Shown here one piece after another: positions 51,269 to 59,583 of a stretch of DNA of 64,000 bases (positions are counted from its first letter, which is position 1; every line of letters starts with the position of its first letter). The translations under genes were made by a program, and so were the position numbers. Source of the DNA: Streptomyces albireticuli. GTDB lineage: Bacteria > Actinomycetota > Actinomycetes > Streptomycetales > Streptomycetaceae. The notes below the pieces were generated by a model. It was not told where the DNA came from. It searched no databases and worked only from the letters and a program-made list of their open reading frames with translations. The stretch lies in the NCBI RefSeq assembly GCF_002192455.1, contig NZ_CP021744.1:6782501-6846500 (forward strand), in the 5' to 3' direction.

Positions 51269-51367
51269 CGGACTGGGCCCCGGCGCATGGCCGTCCCTCC
51301 CGCCCCGGAGGCATCCTCGGGCGGCGGCGAGTGACCGGAGCGGCGCGTCGGAGAGAGGCCCAGGGGC

Positions 51368-53062
51368 ATGCTGAACAGACGAACCATCCTGACCGGCACG
51401 GCAGCGGCGGCCGGAGCCGCCGGCGCGTCCGCCCTGGGAGCGGGCCCGGCGGCCACCGCCGTCGCCGCGCCCGCCGCCGGAGCGGGCCCCACCGGCCCAG
51501 CCGTCGCCGTCCTTCCCGACGACCCGCGCTACGCCGCCCTGACCGTCGGCAACAACACCCGGTGGACCGCACGGCCCGAATCCGTACGCCTCGCGCGCAC
51601 CACCGAACAGGTCGTCCAGGTGGTCCAGGAGGCCGTGCGCGGCGGCAAGCGGCTGTCCGTGCGCGGCGGCGGCCACTGCTACGCGGACTTCGTCTTCCAC
51701 CCCGATGTCCGGATCGTCCTCGACATGTCCGCCATGGACCAGGTCTCCTACGACGCCTCGCGCAAGGCCTTCGCCGTCGAGGCCGGTGCCTCCCTCCTGC
51801 ACGTCTACGAATCCCTCCACCGGGGCTGGGGCGTGGGCCTGCCCGGCGGCTCCTGCTATTCGGTCGGGGTCGGCGGACACATCAGCGGCGGGGGCTACGG
51901 GATGCTCTCCCGCCGCCACGGCCTCACCGTCGACCACCTCTACGCCGTCGAGGTCGTCGTGGTGGGCGCGGACGGCACCGTCCGCCCCGTGATCGCCACC
52001 CGGGAACCGGACGACCCCCACCGCGACCTCTGGTGGGCGCACACCGGAGGCGGCGGGGGCAACTTCGGCGTGATCACCCGCTACTGGTTCCGCACGCCGG
52101 GCGCCACCGGGGACGACCCCGCGCGCCAGCTGATGCGGCCGCCCGGCGAGGTCTATGTGAGCGCGCTCTCGCTGCCGTGGAACAAGCTCGACAAGGCCGG
52201 TTTCACCACCCTCGTCAAGAACTTCGGCGGCTGGCACGAGCGGCACAGCGACCCCGGCTCGCCCTACGCCTCGCTGTGCAGCTTCCTGATGCTCAACCAC
52301 CGTTCCCACGACAGCGTGGGCATGCTCACCCAGATGGACGCCTCCGTGCCCGGCGCCCGGCAGCTCCTCGACGACCACGTCGGGGCGATCACCTCCGGCC
52401 TCGGCGTGGAGCCCCTGCCGCTGACCCGGCCGGTGGGCGAACAGGGCCCGCTGCCCGCCTTCTTCACCCCGAGAAGGCTCCCATGGCTCACCTCCGTGAA
52501 ACTCCTCGGCACCAACAACCCCACCCTCACCAATCCGACGCTCCGCGCCGCCCATAAGTCGGCCTATATGCGCAAGGGTTTCGACGAGGCGCAGACCGTG
52601 GCGCTGTACCGGCACCTGACCCGCACCGACCGGCGGAACCCCGACTCCATGGTGGTGCTGCTGTCCTACGGCGGCCGGATCAACACCGTCCGGCCGGCCG
52701 ACACCGCCGCCGCCCAGCGCGACTCCGTCTTCAAGGCCCTCTTCCAGAGCTTCTGGTCCGATGAGGGCGACGACGCCCCGAACCTGGCCTGGACCCGCGA
52801 GGCGTACACCGACGTCTTCTCCGCGACGGGCGGCTACCCCGTACCGGGTCCGGCCACGGACGGCTGCTACATCAACTATCCGGACAGCGACATCACCGAC
52901 CCGCGGTACAACACGTCGGGGGTGCCCTGGTACACGCTCTACTACAAGGACAACTATCCGCGCCTCCAGAAGGTCAAGGCCGCGTACGACCCCCGGAACG
53001 TCTTCCGGCACTCCCAGTCGATAGGGCTGCCCCGGCCCCTTTTCAGCCCGTCCGGCGTCTGA
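51368..53062 (+). CDS. BBE-type bicovalent flavoprotein oxidase
   Basis: Encodes 564 aa. The N terminus MLNRRTILTGTAAAAGAAGAS has a twin-Arg (NRR) signal, suggesting Tat export. FAD domain: SVRGGGHCYADF supplies the 8-alpha His, and PGGSCYSVGVGGHISGGGYG the 6-S-Cys, the bicovalent pattern. The C-terminal BBE segment is RNVFRHSQSI. Such oxidases act on sugars, alkaloids or polyketides and release H2O2. It converges on a GMC/ferritin-like operon, with only a repeat between them. Confidence 0.9.
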   Translation: MLNRRTILTGTAAAAGAAGASALGAGPAATAVAAPAAGAGPTGPAVAVLPDDPRYAALTVGNNTRWTARPESVRLARTTEQVVQVVQEAVRGGKRLSVRGGGHCYADFVFHPDVRIVLDMSAMDQVSYDASRKAFAVEAGASLLHVYESLHRGWGVGLPGGSCYSVGVGGHISGGGYGMLSRRHGLTVDHLYAVEVVVVGADGTVRPVIATREPDDPHRDLWWAHTGGGGGNFGVITRYWFRTPGATGDDPARQLMRPPGEVYVSALSLPWNKLDKAGFTTLVKNFGGWHERHSDPGSPYASLCSFLMLNHRSHDSVGMLTQMDASVPGARQLLDDHVGAITSGLGVEPLPLTRPVGEQGPLPAFFTPRRLPWLTSVKLLGTNNPTLTNPTLRAAHKSAYMRKGFDEAQTVALYRHLTRTDRRNPDSMVVLLSYGGRINTVRPADTAAAQRDSVFKALFQSFWSDEGDDAPNLAWTREAYTDVFSATGGYPVPGPATDGCYINYPDSDITDPRYNTSGVPWYTLYYKDNYPRLQKVKAAYDPRNVFRHSQSIGLPRPLFSPSGV

Positions 53063-53124
53063 GGACCGGGGTCCGGGGCGGAGCCCCGGTATCGGGAAGG
53101 GGCGGGGCTGGGGAAGAGACCGCC
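53058..53124. repeat. Short copy of the dispersed GC-rich repeat, probable terminator
   Basis: The sequence from the BBE oxidase stop to the ferritin-like gene stop reads GAGGACCGGGGTCCGGGGCGGAGCCCCGG then GGGAAGGGGCGGGGCTGGGGAAGA. It matches the right arm of the repeats near 20.05, 40.95 and 61.69 kb. The GGCTCCGCCCCGG-type dyad can form a hairpin. Confidence 0.7.
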
Positions 53125-54288
53125 TTACCCCGCCCCCAGCCCCCCGCGGACACGGGCGAACAACTCGTCCGTGATCTCGTACGTCGCACTCGCGTGCAGC
53201 CCCTGGGCCCGCTTCACCGGGTCGGGGTGCGGATTGCGGTAGAGCCGCTCGGCGAGGTCGCGCAGCTCCAGCATCGTGGGGACGGCGGCCCGCAGGACGG
53301 CCGGGTCCTTGGTGAAGGCGTCCTCCAGGACGCACAGCAGGCGGGCGTACACCTCGTTGAAACGGTCGGCGGCCCGCCGCACGGCGCCGCCCGGCGGATA
53401 GTGCGCGGCCTTGGCCTCGGGGTCGATGGGGTGGACGGCGGCCCGGTCGATGTCGAGCGCGGGGCCGGTCGGGCCGGAGGCCGGGGTGTCGTGCGGGCCG
53501 TAGCGCCGCTCCTGGAGGAGCTCGTCGAACCGGAAGTAGTGGGCGGGCTCCCGGGCCTCCCCGAAGAGCAGGTCGTCCGTGTTGTAGATGGTCCGGCTGA
53601 CCCCTTCGCCCTGCTCGGTGACGACCCTGAAGGCGGTGAGCGCCGAGGACAGGTCCGAGACCCTGAACACCTCGCCGCCCGAGTTGTAGAAGTGCTCCGG
53701 GCCGATCTGCCTCCTCGGGTCGCCGGTGAAGAGCGCCTTCTCACCCAGCTTCTCCGTCAGCCGGACCAGCCCCGCCCGGATGGTGGCGTAGAACTGCCCG
53801 ATGGACGTCCAGCCCTCGTCGTCCGCCACGGAGGGGTGACCGGGCGGCTCGGCGACGTACTCCGGGCGCTCGATGTGGAGGAAGGTGCGGAGTGCCTCGG
53901 TGCCGAAGTGCCGCAGGGCGATGGGGATCTTGTCCCGGCTGTAGGGCAGCCGGGCGGGGTAGCCGGTGACGAACCGGGAGTGGGCGACCAAGGGGGTGCC
54001 GCCGACCGCGTTCAGCAGATTGGCGACGAGCGTCATATGGAGCATCTCTTCCAGCACCACGGCCCGGATGGCGTAGAAGGCGGGGCGGTTGGTGCCGGGG
54101 CGCAAGGTGTACATCGCCGTGAGGTAGGGCGGGATGGTGAGGTGCTCCAGGGTCAGCGCGGCCTGGAGGAACAGGCGCAGCTCCTCGGGGTTGCGCGGCA
54201 CGTGGAACGGCGGCTCCACGACGACCGCCAGCTCCGTGGAGAGGCCGGACGGCGACGGCGCGGTGGCCGGTACCCGGGCGGTCGTCAC
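53125..54288 (-). CDS. Ferritin-like domain protein (VioB-type)
   Basis: Encodes 387 aa. The di-iron four-helix pattern is seen in LEHLTIPPYLTAMYTLRP and RAVVLEEMLHMTLVANLLNAVG (E and ExxH ligands), typical of the ferritin-like domain of the violacein enzyme VioB. The C terminus includes RAADRFNEVYARLLCVLED. VioB is an iron protein that oxidises and dimerises iminophenylpyruvate; here the reaction is unknown. GTG at 54288, with AGGAGG seven bases upstream, overlaps the GMC stop. Last gene of a three-gene operon. Confidence 0.82.
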   Translation of the reverse strand: MTTARVPATAPSPSGLSTELAVVVEPPFHVPRNPEELRLFLQAALTLEHLTIPPYLTAMYTLRPGTNRPAFYAIRAVVLEEMLHMTLVANLLNAVGGTPLVAHSRFVTGYPARLPYSRDKIPIALRHFGTEALRTFLHIERPEYVAEPPGHPSVADDEGWTSIGQFYATIRAGLVRLTEKLGEKALFTGDPRRQIGPEHFYNSGGEVFRVSDLSSALTAFRVVTEQGEGVSRTIYNTDDLLFGEAREPAHYFRFDELLQERRYGPHDTPASGPTGPALDIDRAAVHPIDPEAKAAHYPPGGAVRRAADRFNEVYARLLCVLEDAFTKDPAVLRAAVPTMLELRDLAERLYRNPHPDPVKRAQGLHASATYEITDELFARVRGGLGAG

Positions 54289-56291
54289 GGTCGTACCTCC
54301 TGCTGCGGGTGGCTGTGCGGGGACGGCGCGGGGCCCGGGACGCGGGACGCGGCGGTGCGGTCCCCGCCGCCGGTCCGGACGGTCACCGGCCGGTGCAGCT
54401 CGGTCAGATCGCGGTGGATCCGCTCACTGCTGCGCAGGGCGAGCGCGGCCATGGTCAGCGAGGGGTTGGAGGTGCCGACCGAGGGCATGCTGCCGCATCC
54501 GACGGCGTAGAGGTTGGGGTGGTCCCAGCAGCGCTGCCAGTGGTCGACCACGGAGGAGTCCCGGGAGTCGCCCATGAGGTGTGTTCCCGCCCCGTGGCCG
54601 GCGCCGTTGAAGGCGAAGTCCTGTCCTTCGAAGCGGAAGTGGCCGGGGGAGAAGGGCCCGGGTCCGTACACCGTGCGGTCCTCGGCCTCCAGCAGGCCGA
54701 AGACGCGGTCGGAGACGGCCTTGGCCGCGGCCATGCCGCGCTTCACCCGGTCGGAGAGGTCGTAGGTGATGACCGGCCGGGGGTTGCCGAGCCGGTCGCG
54801 GTGACGGGGGTCGATCGTGACCCGGTTCCGGCCCTCCGCCTCCTGCTCCAGCTCGAACTGCAAGCTGAACTGGCGGCCGATGCCGCCCCCCAGCCTGCGG
54901 CGCAGCTCCTCGCCGAACACGCCTCGCCCGCGCGGCTGTCCGGAGTCTCCCGTGATGCCGAGCAGCCGGGCGACATCGCTCCCTGGGGAGGCCGCGGGCC
55001 AGCCCCAGCCCCAGTTGGCGATCTCGATACGGAACGGGGCGCGCCGCTTCCGGGCGGGCCCGGTGCGGAAGCTCTCCACCCCCGACGTCGAGGCGGGTCC
55101 GCGGAAGGGGCCCACCGGGTGCTTCATCAGCCCCCAGGTCAGCAGCACCGGGTGGTCCATGAGATTGCGCCCCACCTGGCCGCTGTGCCCGGCGAGCCCT
55201 GACACCAGGAGCAGCTTGGCGTTCTCGATCGCGTGGGCGGCGAGGACGACGATGTCGGCCTCGGCGGTGTGCGTGGTGTGCACGGGGGCGGCGGGGTCGT
55301 CGTAGGCCTGGTACTCGACGCCGATGGCGCGGCCGTTCCCGTCGGCCAGGACCCGGCTGACGACGGCCCGGGTGACGAGCGTGACCCGGCTGTCCCAGGT
55401 GGCCTGGGTCTTGAGGGGGTTGTATTTGGCCTGCACGGGACAGATGGGGACGCAGGAGGCGTTGCCGACGCAGCGCTCACCGTAGTTGGGCAGGCCCGCC
55501 GCTCCGGCCGGGCGGTAGCCGCGCCCGCCGTCGTACCGCGCGTCGGGGACGCTGTTGCGGGCGTGCGGGGTGGTGACGACCCGCAGGGTGGTGCCGGGGG
55601 AGTCCGCCGACTCCTGGACGGGGACGCCGTCGATCTTCGCGGCGACGACGTCGTCGAGATAGCTGCGCGGGATCCTGTGCATCGGATAGACGTAGCCCTC
55701 CGGGAAGGGCAGGCCGATGGCCTCGGACTGTTCCTGGGCGTCCCCCGCGACGCCCAGTTGCCGCTCGGCCGCGCGGTAGTGACTCTCCAGGTCGGCGTAG
55801 CCGAGGGGCCAGTCGCGGCCGTATCCGAATGTCCGGCGGACGGCGAAGTCCTCGGGATGCATACGGGGTGTCAGGCCGAGCCAGTGCATGACCGTGCCGC
55901 CGTTGGCGCGGAGATAGTCGGAGCCGTAGGGAAGGGCTCCGTTCTGCACGAAGTAGCCGCTCGCGCGGAATCCGCCGTCCGGGAGGCCCGCGAGGTCGAG
56001 GACATCGGGGGAAGGCGCCGCGGCATTGGGGCGGTAGGGGGAATTGGGCACCTTGGCGGCGGCCGCGTAGTAGGTGTTCATGGCGTCGAGATGGCCGGGC
56101 CAGGTGTCGAGGGTGCCGGTGCCGGCTTCCAGGACGAGCACGCGCCAGCCCTGGTCGCCCAGCCGCTTGGCGACCAGCGTGCCGGAGAGTCCGGCGCCGA
56201 CCACGATCACGTCGTACCGCCGCCGGTGGTGGGGCGGGGTGCCACGCCCGCCGCCGGCGGGCTGTCCGTCGGCGCGTGGGGAGGCGCTCAT
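54285..56291 (-). CDS. GMC-family flavin oxidoreductase
   Basis: Encodes 668 aa. The FAD-binding ADP motif is DVIVVGAGLSGTLVAKRLG (28-46), then GGTVMHWLGLTPRM, CVGNASCVPICPVQAKYN (a Cys-rich insertion of electron-transferring members), HAIENAKLLLVSG and the C-terminal substrate motif GHGAGTHLMGDSRDSSVVD and VGTSNPSLTMAALALRSSE. The Cys quartet C-x5-C-x3-C differs from classical choline-oxidase types and is seen in sugar/alcohol dehydrogenase-type GMCs. Start MSASPRADG at 56291, with GGGGG seven bases before; it overlaps the preceding small subunit gene (ATGA). Confidence 0.88.
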   Translation of the reverse strand: MSASPRADGQPAGGGRGTPPHHRRRYDVIVVGAGLSGTLVAKRLGDQGWRVLVLEAGTGTLDTWPGHLDAMNTYYAAAAKVPNSPYRPNAAAPSPDVLDLAGLPDGGFRASGYFVQNGALPYGSDYLRANGGTVMHWLGLTPRMHPEDFAVRRTFGYGRDWPLGYADLESHYRAAERQLGVAGDAQEQSEAIGLPFPEGYVYPMHRIPRSYLDDVVAAKIDGVPVQESADSPGTTLRVVTTPHARNSVPDARYDGGRGYRPAGAAGLPNYGERCVGNASCVPICPVQAKYNPLKTQATWDSRVTLVTRAVVSRVLADGNGRAIGVEYQAYDDPAAPVHTTHTAEADIVVLAAHAIENAKLLLVSGLAGHSGQVGRNLMDHPVLLTWGLMKHPVGPFRGPASTSGVESFRTGPARKRRAPFRIEIANWGWGWPAASPGSDVARLLGITGDSGQPRGRGVFGEELRRRLGGGIGRQFSLQFELEQEAEGRNRVTIDPRHRDRLGNPRPVITYDLSDRVKRGMAAAKAVSDRVFGLLEAEDRTVYGPGPFSPGHFRFEGQDFAFNGAGHGAGTHLMGDSRDSSVVDHWQRCWDHPNLYAVGCGSMPSVGTSNPSLTMAALALRSSERIHRDLTELHRPVTVRTGGGDRTAASRVPGPAPSPHSHPQQEVRP

Positions 56292-56875
56292 GAGATGTCC
56301 CCCTGGAACTCCTCCTCGCGGTCTTCCTCCGGCTTCCCCACGGGCCGCCCCGCTGCGGTGACGCGGGGGACCGGCGGGGCGCCGGGCGGTGGATCGGACC
56401 AGGTGCCGAAGCCCGGAGCCTTGGCACCGGCCGGGTGGCCGTGGAAGGTCCGCCACACCAGGCCCTCGGTGTAGGCCTCGGGCGAGACGGTGAACGGGAC
56501 GTTGGCCTTCTCCCGGCCGAGGGCCGTGTGGACGGACCTGGCGAGCTGCGGCCAGACGCCCAGATACCAGAGGTGGGTGATCGCGCGGGCGATGTCGCGC
56601 GAGGTCTCGCCTTCGAGCCGGCCGGGATCGCCGCCCGCCGCGTCGAGCTCGTCGAGGAAGCGCTCGAACGCCTCGGTGCCGACCTGGTCGAGCGCCGTCT
56701 CCAGGTACAGCGCCGCCACTCCCGTGGCGTGCAGGTCGAAGGAGTCGAAGCCGGTCAGCCCGACGGAGACGTCGACGAATCCGTCCACCGCCGAGGGAGA
56801 GGGGAGAGAAGAGGAAGAAGAGGGCGAAGGGGGAGTGGGGTGCGAGGAGAGAGGTGCTGTTCCGTGCGGCGCCAT
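56288..56875 (-). CDS. Small subunit of GMC-type dehydrogenase (sugar/alcohol DH small-subunit-like)
   Basis: Encodes 195 aa with a Ser/Pro-rich start followed by FDLHATGVAALYLETALDQVG, TSRDIARAITHLWYLGVWPQ and NVPFTVSPEAYTEGLVWRTFHGHPAGAKAPGFGTWSDPP. The last part resembles the C-terminal segment of small subunits paired with GMC dehydrogenases. No Tat signal is visible, unlike the export-type small subunits. It overlaps the GMC gene. It probably helps assemble or export the flavoprotein; this is inferred from position. Confidence 0.7.
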   Translation of the reverse strand: MAPHGTAPLSSHPTPPSPSSSSSLPSPSAVDGFVDVSVGLTGFDSFDLHATGVAALYLETALDQVGTEAFERFLDELDAAGGDPGRLEGETSRDIARAITHLWYLGVWPQLARSVHTALGREKANVPFTVSPEAYTEGLVWRTFHGHPAGAKAPGFGTWSDPPPGAPPVPRVTAAGRPVGKPEEDREEEFQGDIS

Positions 56876-57055
56876 CCGTGACCACCCGTCTGTGGGACCA
56901 GGCGCCTTTTCTATCGGAGACTTCCGGGGCCGGAGAAGGGGGAATGAACTCGCTTCACTCGTAAGAGTGTTCGCAGAATCGATTATCCATGGGGGAGGTA
57001 ATTCCTCCGGTTTCCGGGGCGGGTCGCCGGGGCGGCTCCCCGCCCTGGAAGCGGT

Positions 57056-57766
57056 TCAGGTGCCGGGTTTCCGGCCGTAGACGAAGACGTCGTCGCCGTT
57101 GCGGAGCAGGGACCAGTACGCCTTGGCGTCGCCGGGGCGCATATTGACGCAGCCGTGCGATCCGGGCTGGGACCGGACGCTGCCCTCGATGGAATGGAAG
57201 GCCTGTCCGCCGTCGAAGAACTGGGCGTACGGCATGCGGACGTCGTAGAGCGTCGACCAGTGGTTGATCGAACGCCAGTAGACCCTCTTCGCGCCGGTCC
57301 GGGTCTCGTGGCCGTCGCGTCCCGTACGGACCGGCACCGGACCGAACTTCAGGGATTTGCCGTCCTGGATCCAGCTGATCTGGCGGGTGAGGTCGACACA
57401 GGCGATGCGGCCTTTGTTCACCGGGCACCTGCCCGCCGCGTTGGGGTCGCGCGCGGTGAGCTCCTCCTGCATGACGCCCCAGGTGACCGGGCCCGCGTAG
57501 CCGATGTTCGGGCGGATGCCGCGCTTGGTCTGGTAGTTCTGGATCGCCCGGCAGTCCGCCGTGGACTGCCGGCCGTCCACCCGCAGGCCCAGGAACTTCT
57601 CCACGTCTCTCTGATGCGGGCCGGCCTTCGTCGTGCAGGCGGGGGCGGCCTGCGCGGTGCCGCCGATCGCTACGGTGAGCGGGGCCGCGAGCCCCACCGC
57701 GCCGAGGAGTACGGACAGTCGGCGTACCGCCGACGAGGTCGTTCTCTTCTTCGCTCGTATGGTCAT
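57056..57766 (-). CDS. L,D-transpeptidase (YkuD domain) with peptidoglycan-binding domain
   Basis: Encodes 236 aa: signal peptide (about 1-40, cleaved at AQAA), a putative peptidoglycan-binding region (DVEKFLGLRVDGRQSTADCRAIQNYQTKRGIRPNIGYAGPVTW), then YkuD. The catalytic motif is FHSIEGSVRSQPGSHGCVNMR, with the Cys in SHGC, the usual HxnSHGCVNM. It makes 3-3 cross-links or removes terminal D-Ala in the cell wall. Confidence 0.93.
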   Translation of the reverse strand: MTIRAKKRTTSSAVRRLSVLLGAVGLAAPLTVAIGGTAQAAPACTTKAGPHQRDVEKFLGLRVDGRQSTADCRAIQNYQTKRGIRPNIGYAGPVTWGVMQEELTARDPNAAGRCPVNKGRIACVDLTRQISWIQDGKSLKFGPVPVRTGRDGHETRTGAKRVYWRSINHWSTLYDVRMPYAQFFDGGQAFHSIEGSVRSQPGSHGCVNMRPGDAKAYWSLLRNGDDVFVYGRKPGT

Positions 57767-57869
57767 AGTAAGTAGGACTACGGTGACCGCCCGAGGGTTG
57801 CAGCCGCACGTGCCGGTGCCGCCCTCGGCCGGACCGCGGGGCCCGGGCGAGGACGGCGACCGGTCCGGC

Positions 57870-58202
57870 CTACGACGTGTGGCGCGGGGTGAGCTCGGCC
57901 ATGGCGGACCAGCCGCTGCCCGGCGCCTCGGTGCTGATGATCTGCGGCGTGGTCGCGATGGCGTCGGCCATCGTGTCCATGGCCTTCTTGAAGTGGGCCG
58001 AGTTGACGTGGGCGTCGCCCGCCTCGCGGGAGGCGAAGCCCTCCACCAGCACGAACTGGTTCGGGTTGTCGACGCTGGTCGACCACTCGAAGAAGAGGTT
58101 GCCCGGCTCCTCGCGCGTGGCCCGGGTGAAGTCGCCGACGAGCGTGAGCCATTCCTTGGTGTGCTCGGGGCGGACGGTCATCTTGACGACAATGAAGATC
58201 AT
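57870..58202 (-). CDS. Antibiotic biosynthesis monooxygenase (ABM) domain protein
   Basis: Encodes 110 aa, the normal single-domain length. The ferredoxin-like dimer fold is shown by MIFIVVKMTVRPEHTKEWLTLV, NLFFEWSTSVDNPNQFVLVEGFASREAGDAHVNSAHFKKAMDTM. It probably acts as a cofactor-free quinol monooxygenase or as an electron-dimer protein in stress. No cluster of related genes lies next to it. Confidence 0.88.
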   Translation of the reverse strand: MIFIVVKMTVRPEHTKEWLTLVGDFTRATREEPGNLFFEWSTSVDNPNQFVLVEGFASREAGDAHVNSAHFKKAMDTMADAIATTPQIISTEAPGSGWSAMAELTPRHTS

Positions 58203-58413
58203 CGATGTCTCCTGGTCTCGGGTGTGGTCTGGGGTACGGCAGGACCGTGTGCACGGCGCCGGTCGTGGTGGGCGGTGCGCCCGGGGCGGTTCCTACGGTG
58301 GCCGGGGGCGGAGCACCCGGGTGAAACGCGGACGGTCCGATTCCGGCCCTGCCGGAAAACCGGCGCGTTCCTGGAGCGCTTCCGGGCCCCGCCACCCCGG
58401 ACCGCTTCCGCGG

Positions 58414-59244
58414 TCAGGCGGAGCCGGGCGCCGGCCCCGCGGCGGGCTCGGACGGCGTGGGTGCGGGGACGGGCACCGGCGCGGGTACGGGTGCCGGCTC
58501 GGGCGCCGGAGGGGCCGCGGGCGCGGGCGTGGCTGCCGGCGGGGGTGACGCGGGTGCGGCCAGCCGTTCCGCGCCCTCGGGGACGGGCACCGAGGTGAAG
58601 ATCGCCTCCTGCTGCCGGCGCAGCTCCTTGACACGGTCCGGCTGGGTGCCGGGCCGGCGCCGCTCCCCCTGGAGCTTGCGCGCCGCCTCCTGGGCCCACC
58701 TGCTGGACGGTGTGTGGAACCGGACCGCGAAGGTGTGCCCGGAGCGCCGGTCGCGCCATGCAGAGTCGATCGCCTTGCGGCTGTTCTTGCGGCCCCAGGT
58801 GTTGGACCAGCGGACACTGTCGTTGTCCCAGCCCACGAGCGCGGCGGAGGCGGCTTTGACGCCGTCGGTGTACCTGCCGTCCGGCCACTGCAAGGTGTAG
58901 TGGACCGAGTCCTCGATCTTGGCCAGGGCCGCTTCCACGGTCTGCCCGGGCGTCCGCTTCATCAGCGCGGCCACCTTGCGCCTGACCGAGCCGGCGGAAC
59001 TCAGCCGGTCGTCGAAGCCGACCAGGGTGGCGCGGCTGATCAGGGCGACGGCCTTCAGCTCGGGGCTGACGGCCTGCTCGGTCTCCTTGGCCCGCTCGAG
59101 GAATTCGTCGACCTTCTTGGCGTCCGTGGCGTCGAGCACCGGGTCGTCGGCGCCCTCGGCCGCCGCGCCGGGCACCGGGCCGACGCCGAGGACGGCCAGT
59201 GCGACGGCTGCTGCGAGGGGGGTGGCGGTGCGGTTGGTGATCAT
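58414..59244 (-). CDS. Secreted RelA/SpoT-like nucleotide 3'-pyrophosphokinase
   Basis: Encodes 276 aa. Sec signal peptide (about 1-30, AAAVALAVLGVGPVPGAAAEG). The core has an RSH synthetase pattern: ISRATLVGFDDRLSSAGSVRRKVAAL, IEDSVHYTLQWPDGRYTDGV, WSNTWGRKNSRKAIDSAWRD and GHTFAVRFHTPSSRWAQEA. This matches, as I recall, the Streptomyces extracellular ATP nucleotide 3'-pyrophosphokinases that make (p)ppApp from AMP/ATP. The last 70 residues are a Pro/Ala/Val repeat tail. GAAGGG before ATG at 59244 supports the start; the longer frame to 59319 has no signal. Confidence 0.78.
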   Translation of the reverse strand: MITNRTATPLAAAVALAVLGVGPVPGAAAEGADDPVLDATDAKKVDEFLERAKETEQAVSPELKAVALISRATLVGFDDRLSSAGSVRRKVAALMKRTPGQTVEAALAKIEDSVHYTLQWPDGRYTDGVKAASAALVGWDNDSVRWSNTWGRKNSRKAIDSAWRDRRSGHTFAVRFHTPSSRWAQEAARKLQGERRRPGTQPDRVKELRRQQEAIFTSVPVPEGAERLAAPASPPPAATPAPAAPPAPEPAPVPAPVPVPAPTPSEPAAGPAPGSA

Positions 59245-59583
59245 CCCTGCCCTTCGACCTTCTCTCGAGGTTGCCGTGTACGGCGAGAGATATCGCAGGT
59301 GGGCGTGTGGACCGGGCACTGAAACGCCGATGGGGCCGGTTGTTTTGACTTGCCCACGTCGTTCCGGGTCGACGCGCCGACCCGTGGTTCATCCGATCCG
59401 GTGTGCCTGCCTCCGGTTTCCCCGTGCGAGGGGCGGCGGGGGTGTGGAGTGGGGCCACTCGGCCGATCCATATGCCTTTCGTATCGCCGTATGGGCTGTG
59501 CGGGTGGTTGAGCGGACGCATCGAGTGTGAGGGTCCGGCAACTCATGGGTGGATTGTTAGGTTTTTCTGACTGATCTGACGTT
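59245..59583. promoter_or_regulatory. Divergent intergenic region before the CslA-like gene
   Basis: 339 bases between the secreted pyrophosphokinase gene and the GT2 gene. No gene is supported. The segment just before the GT2 ATG (TTGTTAGGTTTTTCTGACTG, 59554-59573) is AT-rich and lacks a ribosome site, so that gene may have an unusual or leaderless start. No operator recognised. Confidence 0.4.
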
